Part shown: positions 15,947-20,637 of the stretch, piece after piece
Layout of the letters: the number at the start of each line of letters is the position of its first letter
Position numbering within the stretch: the first letter of the stretch is position 1
Source: Anaerolineaceae bacterium UBA700
Lineage (GTDB): Bacteria > Chloroflexota > Anaerolineae > Anaerolineales > Anaerolineaceae
Reading direction: 5' to 3'
DNA length: 20,637 nt
Assembly (NCBI GenBank): GCA_002298885.1
Contig: DBMK01000285.1
Span: forward strand, 1 to 20,637
Program-made: the position numbers and the translations under genes
The notes under the pieces: generated by a model
The model's input: the letters and a program-made list of their open reading frames with translations, nothing else
Database searches by the model: none
What the model was told of the DNA's origin: nothing

Positions 15947-16696
15947 ATGGCACGTTACAAAATTATTCTCGCTTACGACGGAACGGACTTCCTGGGCTTT
16001 CAACGCCAGAAAGGCGGGCGCACCGTCCAGGGTGAGGTCGAAGCGGCGCTGGTCCGCCTGAATTGGCAGGGCCGGGCGCTCATTTCGGCCGGGCGCACCG
16101 ACACCGGGGTTCACGCCTCGGGGCAGGTGATGGTCTTCGACCTGGATTGGCCCCACCCGGCCGACGAGCTGGGCCGGGCGCTGAACGCCCTGCTGCCGCA
16201 GGATGTGGCGGTGCTCTCCACCGAGTTGGTTGAGGCAGACTTCCACCCGCGCTACTGGGCTACGGCACGCACCTACCAGTACCACATCTACTGCCAGCCG
16301 GACAGGCATCCCCTCAGGGATCGCTTTGCCTGGCGGGTGTGGCCGGATGTGGACCGGGCGCTGCTCGACCGGGCTGCCCAGACGCTGGTCGGCATGCACG
16401 ATTTTGCCGCCTTCGGCAATCCGCCCCACGCCGGCGGCAGCACCTTTCGCACCGTCTACCGGGCGTGCTGGCAGGAGGAGCCCGGTGGGCTGTTTTTTGA
16501 GGTCTGCGCCAATGCATTTTTGTACCACATGGTGCGGCGTATGGTCTACCTGCAGGTGCTGGCCGGCCAAAAACGGCTCAGCCTCGAAGACCTGACTCTC
16601 GCCGTCCAGTCGGTTCTGCCGCAGACCCCTGGCCTCGCCCCGCCGCGCGGCCTGGTATTAGCAGAAGTAAGTTATGGCAGCGAGAATAGAAATTAG
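15947..16696 (+). CDS. truA: tRNA pseudouridine synthase A (positions 38-40)
   Basis: Converts uridines 38-40 of the tRNA anticodon arm to pseudouridine. I start it at ATG 15947 (249 residues, MARYKIILAYDGTDFLGFQR), where the family begins, although the ribosome-binding site is weak; an in-frame ATG at 15896 adds 17 non-family residues. The catalytic Asp is D52 in AGRTDTGVHASGQV. Later motifs are ALNALLPQDVAV, NAFLYHMVRRMV and GLAPPRGLVLAEVSY. The last six codons and the stop (ending GSENRN) come from the repeat that begins near 16682. Confidence 0.97.
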   Translation: MARYKIILAYDGTDFLGFQRQKGGRTVQGEVEAALVRLNWQGRALISAGRTDTGVHASGQVMVFDLDWPHPADELGRALNALLPQDVAVLSTELVEADFHPRYWATARTYQYHIYCQPDRHPLRDRFAWRVWPDVDRALLDRAAQTLVGMHDFAAFGNPPHAGGSTFRTVYRACWQEEPGGLFFEVCANAFLYHMVRRMVYLQVLAGQKRLSLEDLTLAVQSVLPQTPGLAPPRGLVLAEVSYGSENRN

Positions 16697-16807
16697 AGAA
16701 TAGAGATTGGAGAGTAGAGAAGAGAGAATTGGAGATCGAGAATCGAAGTTGCGCAGATTTAGCGACGATTCTCTAATCTCTGCTCTCTACTCTCTCTAAC
16801 TAGAGAT
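16682..16807. repeat. Seven-base-period purine repeat with an inverted partner arm
   Basis: From 16682 to about 16751 the DNA is ten successive 7-base units near GAGAATA (also readable as five 14-base units, each starting GAGA). After about 15-20 unique bases, the right arm from 16766 is the complement of similar units. GAGAATCG (16738-16745) and CGATTCTC (16766-16773) are exact complements; the match weakens outward but continues to about 16807. The element sits between truA and rplM, supplies the truA stop codon and ends just before the rplM ribosome-binding site. No gene lies within it. Confidence 0.82.
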
Positions 16808-16823
16808 TTGTAGGAGAGTACCA

Positions 16824-17252
16824 GTGGACAAGACGTTCGTCCCAAAAGCCAATGATCGAAAATCGGAATGGGTCCTGGTGGATGCCAAAGAGCAGGGCCT
16901 GGGCCGCCTGGCGACCGTGATCGCCGCCAGCTTAATGGGCAAGAATAAGCCCACCTTCACCCCCGGCGTGGATATGGGCGATTTTGTGGTCGTCATCAAT
17001 GCCCAGAACCTGGCCCTGACCGGCAAGCGCCTTGATACAAAGTTCTATAACCATCATTCGGGTTACCCGGGTGGTTTGAAGACCGTCGGCCTGCGCGAAC
17101 AGCTCCGCGTCCACCCCGACCGGGTGATTCGGGCTGCTGTGTGGGGTATGCTGCCGCACAACAAATACGGCCGCCGGATCATCAAGAAGCTCAAAATTTA
17201 CGGTGGCGCCGAGCACCCGCACGCCGCTCAGAACCCGAAATTGGTTGCGTAA
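16824..17252 (+). CDS. rplM: 50S ribosomal protein L13
   Basis: A 142-residue L13, an early 50S assembly protein. The GTG start is supported by AGGAG at 16812-16816, with the protein beginning (M)DKTFVPKANDRKSEW. Motifs are GLGRLATVIAASLMGKNKP, the DFVVVINAQNLALTGK strand, YNHHSGYPGGLK and the C-terminal MLPHNKYGRRIIKKLKIYGG. It forms the standard L13-S9 pair with rpsI 14 bases downstream. The repeat at 16682-16807 is immediately upstream. Confidence 0.98.
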   Translation: MDKTFVPKANDRKSEWVLVDAKEQGLGRLATVIAASLMGKNKPTFTPGVDMGDFVVVINAQNLALTGKRLDTKFYNHHSGYPGGLKTVGLREQLRVHPDRVIRAAVWGMLPHNKYGRRIIKKLKIYGGAEHPHAAQNPKLVA

Positions 17253-17266
17253 AGGAATACAGTACT

Positions 17267-17659
17267 ATGGCTCAATACTTTGAAGGCATTGGTCGCCGAA
17301 AAGAAAGCACAGCTCGCGTGCGCGTGATGAACGGGAGCGGCAAGTTCCTGGTCAACGAAAAACCCCTGGAACACTACTTCCCGCGTGAAGGCGATATGGA
17401 AGCCATCCTGGCTCCCTTCCAGGCAGTGGGACAGGACCGCGCCACTTTCGACGTCACCGTGATGGTGAACGGCGGCGGCGTCACCGGCCAGACCGATTCG
17501 GTCCAGCTTGGCCTCTCCCGCGCCCTGTCGAAGATGAACTCCGAGTTGGTGCCGCTCCTGCGCAAGGCCAACTTGATGACCCGCGATCCGCGCGAAAAGG
17601 AACGCAAGAAACCCGGTCTCAAGCGCGCCCGCAAGGCCCCAACCTACACCAAGCGCTGA
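17267..17659 (+). CDS. rpsI: 30S ribosomal protein S9
   Basis: A 130-residue S9, whose C-terminal tail reaches the P-site tRNA anticodon. It starts at ATG 17267 (MAQYFEGIGRRKESTARVRV) after AAAGGA at 17251-17256; the longer frame from 17141 overlaps rplM. Motifs are NEKPLEHYFPRE, GGGVTGQTDSVQLGLSRAL and the universal end RKAPTYTKR. The large palindrome begins nine bases after the stop, closing the ribosomal-protein section. Confidence 0.99.
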   Translation: MAQYFEGIGRRKESTARVRVMNGSGKFLVNEKPLEHYFPREGDMEAILAPFQAVGQDRATFDVTVMVNGGGVTGQTDSVQLGLSRALSKMNSELVPLLRKANLMTRDPREKERKKPGLKRARKAPTYTKR

Positions 17660-17668
17660 TTTAAAGCT

Positions 17669-17757
17669 TTTTCACCACAGAGACACAGAGGCACAGAGAA
17701 AAACCTTAAAAGTTATTTTAAGGTTTTTTCTGTGCCTCTGTGTCTCTGTGGTGAAAA
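17669..17757. repeat. Long palindrome, copy 1, between rpsI and the minus-strand hydrolase gene
   Basis: Bases 17669-17711 pair with 17716-17757 around GTTA, giving about 42 base pairs with one unpaired base (G17698). The outer arm begins TTTTCACCACAGAGACACAG. It ends only three bases from the stop codon of the minus-strand gene and nine from rpsI. T-runs lie at the 5' edge and A-runs at the 3' edge on both strands, the reverse of intrinsic terminators, so a terminator role is uncertain. Similar outer arms occur in copy 2 at 19006-19108. Such elements resemble non-autonomous mobile palindromes. Confidence 0.9.
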
Positions 17758-17760
17758 GGT

Positions 17761-18432
17761 TTATATGGGTTTGCTTGTTGTGTTTAAGAACTCCAGCGTG
17801 CGCGACCAGGAGAGGGCGGCGGCTTGGGGGTTGTATTCGGGGCGGTCTTCTTCGACGAACCAATGGCTTACGCCTGGGTAGACGTGAAAGGTCGCTTCCA
17901 GGCCGGCTGCGACCATGCTCTTTTCCACCGACCGTACACCTTCGATGGGTTCCCATTCGTCCTTGTCGCTGAAGTGGCCGAGCACTTTCGCCTGGAACTT
18001 GCTAAAATCGACCTCGTAAATCCCGTAGTACAACACCGCCGCCGCAACCTGCTGGGGGGCGCGCTCGGCAGCCACCAGCGACCAGGCGGCGCCCATCGAA
18101 AATCCGATCACCCCGATTTTTGGGCTGCTGCAGGCCGGGTGCGCCAGCAGGTAATCTTTGGCCGCCATGACCACATCGCCGGGAGCCGACTGATCGCTGC
18201 GCTCCATGCGCGCCTTGGCTTCGTCGACAGTCTGGGCGATCTCACCGTCGTTCAGGTCCGGCGCAAGCGCTACGTACCCTTTTTCAGCGAGCCTGGAACA
18301 AATTGTCTTGAAAAATGGCTTCAGCCCCCACCAGGCGTGCAGCACCAGAACGCCGGGTCCCTTGCCGCTTTGCGGAAGGGCCAGAGAGGCATTGATTCGT
18401 TTGTCGTTGACGGGTGGCAATTGGATATCCAT
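17761..18432 (-). CDS. Dienelactone hydrolase family alpha/beta hydrolase
   Basis: A 223-residue protein. An early strand GKGPGVLVLHAWWG carries the oxyanion-hole region. The nucleophile motif is GFSMGAAWS, with S112; classic dienelactone hydrolase has Cys there. D158 in HFSDKDEWEP and H190 in VYPGVSHWFVEEDRPEYN complete the triad by position. No signal peptide is seen, so it is probably cytosolic. It starts 12 bases after the DinB-like gene with an AGAGGA ribosome-binding site, so the two are co-transcribed. The substrate is unknown; a general carboxylester or lactone hydrolase is the safest call. Confidence 0.9.
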   Translation of the reverse strand: MDIQLPPVNDKRINASLALPQSGKGPGVLVLHAWWGLKPFFKTICSRLAEKGYVALAPDLNDGEIAQTVDEAKARMERSDQSAPGDVVMAAKDYLLAHPACSSPKIGVIGFSMGAAWSLVAAERAPQQVAAAVLYYGIYEVDFSKFQAKVLGHFSDKDEWEPIEGVRSVEKSMVAAGLEATFHVYPGVSHWFVEEDRPEYNPQAAALSWSRTLEFLNTTSKPI

Positions 18433-18444
18433 AGTTCCTCTGCA

Positions 18445-18921
18445 TTATCCGATATATTCCTGCATGGTTGGGGTTGCCGGCTTGTTCATGGCCTTCAGGT
18501 AGATGGATACCTTACCGAAGAAGATCAACAGCGCCTGCAGATAGATGTCGAGCTGCACATCGACCGGCGCTTTATATCCGCCGGGGCGCTCGACCAACTG
18601 TTTGAAATCCTCCTCTGGGAAAGCTGCCACGATGGACTTCATTTCCTCGTCCAGGCTCCGGTACCACGCTGTGAGTCGTTCCACGCTGGTCACCAGGGAT
18701 TTGTCCGGATTGCGGTAGTCAAAATCCTGCTTGAATGCCTTTAGCGACTGGATGTAATCGTACTCAATCTCACCCAGCTCGCGGCACAGTGCGCCCAGGC
18801 TCATGTTTTGCCCGCCGGGGTTGAAAGCCAGGTCAGCGTCGCTCAAAGTCTTTAATAGATCGTTCCGCATCCCATGCGTCCCTTCGATCCACGGCCATTT
18901 CTGCTCGAAATACTGCGTCAT
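18445..18921 (-). CDS. DinB/YfiT-like four-helix protein lacking metal histidines
   Basis: A 158-residue mostly helical protein with the DinB-like pattern: first helix KWPWIEGTHGMRNDLLKTLS, SLGALCRELGEIEYDYIQSL in the second, a YRSLDEEMKSIVAAFP stretch, and a last helix with LDIYLQALLIFFGKVSIYLK. The family often binds a metal through three His residues; here the only His is H16, so metal-dependent chemistry is doubtful. I start at ATG 18921, preceded by AAAGGGG. GTG 18957 would leave almost no leader after the promoter. It is first in a two-gene unit with the hydrolase. Family assignment rests on pattern, not a search. Confidence 0.72.
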   Translation of the reverse strand: MTQYFEQKWPWIEGTHGMRNDLLKTLSDADLAFNPGGQNMSLGALCRELGEIEYDYIQSLKAFKQDFDYRNPDKSLVTSVERLTAWYRSLDEEMKSIVAAFPEEDFKQLVERPGGYKAPVDVQLDIYLQALLIFFGKVSIYLKAMNKPATPTMQEYIG

Positions 18922-18968
18922 AATAACCCCTTTCTTTTGATAGAAACGAAATCCCACATCGTCGATCC

Positions 18969-18997
18969 ATTATAGAATAGAAATAATGTTCTGTCAA
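18969..18997 (-). promoter_or_regulatory. Perfect consensus sigma-70 promoter for the minus-strand pair
   Basis: Read on the minus strand: TTGACA (18997-18992), 17 bases, TATAAT (18974-18969). Both hexamers are exact and the spacing is ideal. The predicted start is near 18962, about 40 bases before ATG 18921. The -35 is eight bases from the edge of palindrome copy 2. Confidence 0.88.
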
Positions 18998-19005
18998 ATT
19001 AGAGT

Positions 19006-19108
19006 TTTTTTCACCACAGAGTCATAGAGGCACAGACATGAACCACCCCCGAAAGATTAAATTAGGGGTGGTTCATGTCTGTGCCTCTGTGACTCTGTGG
19101 TGAAAAAA
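19006..19108. repeat. Long palindrome, copy 2, between the divergent DinB-like and mazG genes
   Basis: Bases 19006-19049 pair with 19065-19108, 44 base pairs with one G-T wobble (T19025 with G19089) around a 15-base centre. The outer arm TTTTCACCACAGAG, then TCATAGAGGCACAGA, matches copy 1 at all but two positions. The inner arm is unrelated to copy 1 but equally self-complementary. It lies in a divergent intergenic region, where a terminator has no obvious use. T-runs start and A-runs end the element on both strands. Confidence 0.9.
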
Positions 19109-19137
19109 TCCGCCCATCTATTTAGACTAAATTCGGA

Positions 19138-19143
19138 TAGAAT
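19138..19143 (+). promoter_or_regulatory. Possible -10 element of a leaderless mazG transcript
   Basis: TAGAAT at 19138-19143 would place transcription start at about 19150-19152, on or next to the mazG ATG. No ribosome-binding site is visible before that ATG. No good -35 is present 17 bases upstream (CATCTA at 19115-19120). Confidence 0.35.
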
Positions 19144-19151
19144 AGACACTT

Positions 19152-20615
19152 ATGAATAAAAATACAGGTATCACCATCCTCGGCCTGGGTCCGGGAGATC
19201 CGGCGTTGCTTACACGGCAGGCCTGGGACTGGCTGAACGTGATCGACGAAGTGGTGCTGCGCACTCGCCAGCACCCCACCGTGGACGGATTCCCGGCCGG
19301 CCTGAAAATCGAAAGCTTTGACGAGCTGTACGAGCAGAGCGATTCGTTTGAGGCGGTCTATGCCCGGATCGTCCAGCGTGTGCTGGAACTGGGAGCGCGC
19401 CCGCAGGGGGTGACCTACGCCGTGCCCGGCCACCCCTTCGTGGCCGAGGCCACCGGGCCGGAGATTTACCGTCAGGCAAAGGCCGCAGGCATCCCGGTGC
19501 GGTTAATCGACGGCCTGAGCTTCATCGAGCCGGTTTTCAGCGCCCTGGGGCTCGACCCGTTCCCGCACACGGCCCTGGTGGACGCCCTGGAGCTGGCCGC
19601 TTTGCATACGCCGCCTTTTCCGCCCGACCAGCCTGCTTTGATCGCCCAGATCTATAACCGCCAGGTGGCCTCAAACGTAAAATTGACCCTCAATGCGGTT
19701 TACCCGGACGAGCACCCGGTGCGCCTGGTGCACGGCGCCGGCACGCCGCAGCAAGTCGTCGAGGAGCTGCCGCTCTACCAAGTCGACCGCAGCCCACACA
19801 CCGGCCTGTTGACCGTGCTGTACCTGCCGCCCCTGGAAACGGAGACCTCCTTCGAGCGCTTCCAGGAGATCATTGCAGCCCTCCGGGCCCCGGATGGCTG
19901 CCCGTGGGACCGGGAACAGACCCACGATTCGCTGCGCAAGTATCTGCTCGAAGAGACCTACGAGGCGCTGGCGGCCCTGGATTCGAAGGATACCGACGGT
20001 ATGCGCGAGGAGTTTGGCGACTTGCTGCTGCAGGTAGTGCTGCATGCCCAGATCGGTTCCGAGGACGGCGAATTCAGCATGGCCGATATCCTCCAGGGCA
20101 TCGCCCGCAAGCTGATCTACCGCCACCCGCACGTATTTGGCGAAGTGCAGGTGGATGGCGTGACCGGCGTGCTGCAGAACTGGGAAAAACTGAAAGCCGC
20201 CGAGCGCAAGGCCAACGGCGAGGAGAAATCAAAAGGGCTGCTGGACGGCGTGCCGATCGAATTTCCGGCGCTTGGCCAGGCCCAGCAGATCCAGGACCGG
20301 GCCGCCCGCGTCGGCTTCGATTGGGACAATATCCAGGGGGTGTGGGATAAGCTGAACGAGGAGATCGCCGAAGTGCGCGCCGCCTCTGGCGCCGAAGAAC
20401 AAGCCGCCGAGATCGGCGACCTGCTTTTTGCGGCGGTCAACCTGGCGCGCTGGCTCAAAGTGGATGCCGAGAGCGCCCTGCGCGGCACCAACCTCAAATT
20501 CCGCCGGCGTTTCGGCCACGTGGAAAAGCGCGCTCAGGAAAACGGCAAGCACCTGACCGATATGAAGCTGCCCGAAATGGACCTTTTCTGGGACGAAGCC
20601 AAACGCATGGAATGA
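19152..20615 (+). CDS. mazG: Tetrapyrrole methylase-MazG fusion (YabN-like nucleoside triphosphate pyrophosphohydrolase)
   Basis: A 487-residue two-part protein, like Bacillus YabN in length. Residues about 5-225 are a tetrapyrrole (SAM-dependent) methylase-like domain with GLGPGDPALLTRQA (11-24) and AVPGHPFVAEATGPE. From about 232 a MazG module follows, starting FERFQEIIAALRAPDGCPWD. Two metal-binding sets are intact: E267, E268, E271 with E287-x2-D290, and E403, E404, E407 with E420-x2-D423. MazG hydrolyses NTPs or dNTPs to monophosphates plus pyrophosphate. The methylase part's substrate is unknown. The stop is inside the window and 22 bases follow with nothing recognisable. Confidence 0.95.
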   Translation: MNKNTGITILGLGPGDPALLTRQAWDWLNVIDEVVLRTRQHPTVDGFPAGLKIESFDELYEQSDSFEAVYARIVQRVLELGARPQGVTYAVPGHPFVAEATGPEIYRQAKAAGIPVRLIDGLSFIEPVFSALGLDPFPHTALVDALELAALHTPPFPPDQPALIAQIYNRQVASNVKLTLNAVYPDEHPVRLVHGAGTPQQVVEELPLYQVDRSPHTGLLTVLYLPPLETETSFERFQEIIAALRAPDGCPWDREQTHDSLRKYLLEETYEALAALDSKDTDGMREEFGDLLLQVVLHAQIGSEDGEFSMADILQGIARKLIYRHPHVFGEVQVDGVTGVLQNWEKLKAAERKANGEEKSKGLLDGVPIEFPALGQAQQIQDRAARVGFDWDNIQGVWDKLNEEIAEVRAASGAEEQAAEIGDLLFAAVNLARWLKVDAESALRGTNLKFRRRFGHVEKRAQENGKHLTDMKLPEMDLFWDEAKRME

Positions 20616-20637
20616 AATTAAATGGGGATGCGGCTGT

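Noticed and set aside
16682..16807. CRISPR array
   Set aside because: Units are 7 bases, contiguous and imperfect, with no spacers and no cas genes nearby.
17669..17757. Palindrome copy 1 as an ordinary rho-independent terminator
   Set aside because: No T-run follows the stem on either strand, and the same family occurs between divergent genes; a side effect on transcription remains possible.
17824..18744. 306-codon plus-strand open frame
   Set aside because: Opposite the hydrolase and DinB-like genes, which have family motifs, ribosome-binding sites and a perfect promoter; this frame has none.

Overview
This window is the classic bacterial ribosomal-protein supercluster: the tail of the str operon, then S10, spc and alpha, then truA and L13-S9. 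It ends in a short non-ribosomal stretch. DNA is GC-rich with GC-biased third codon positions. S14 is the short zinc-binding form, S4, L24 and L36 keep zinc-type cysteine sets, and the last gene is a YabN-like methylase-MazG fusion. With the gene order this points to a deep-branching or Gram-positive-type bacterium. I think Chloroflexota (Anaerolineae-like) most likely, but that is inference from overall protein character; no 16S or other marker is present to test it.

Layout on the + strand: tuf (3' end only), rpsJ, a 236-base spacer with a promoter-like -10, two matching palindromes and a foldable leader, then rplC-rplD-rplW-rplB-rpsS-rplV-rpsC-rplP-rpmC-rpsQ-rplN-rplX-rplE-rpsN-rpsH-rplF-rplR-rpsE-rpmD-rplO-secY-adk-map. 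A near-consensus promoter is embedded in the end of map and starts rpmJ-rpsM-(123-base spacer)-rpsK-rpsD-rpoA-rplQ. infA, which often sits between map and rpmJ, is absent. truA follows and its last codons run into a seven-base-period repeat; then rplM-rpsI. Most genes are spaced by 0-60 bases with several ATGA or TAATG overlaps, as expected for co-transcribed and coupled translation units.

After rpsI the character changes. Two long, almost perfect palindromes of one family (about 17669-17757 and 19006-19108) bracket a two-gene minus-strand unit: a dienelactone-hydrolase-family protein and a histidine-poor DinB/YfiT-like protein, driven by a perfect TTGACA-17-TATAAT promoter. The plus-strand mazG/yabN gene follows and may be translated from a leaderless message.

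The coding content is largely ordinary housekeeping. I see no convincing new multi-gene system. The points worth a second look are the palindrome family with compensatory changes, the rpsJ-rplC control region, the repeat-built acidic tail of S17, the heptad repeat at the end of truA, and an unusual zinc-site pattern in adenylate kinase.
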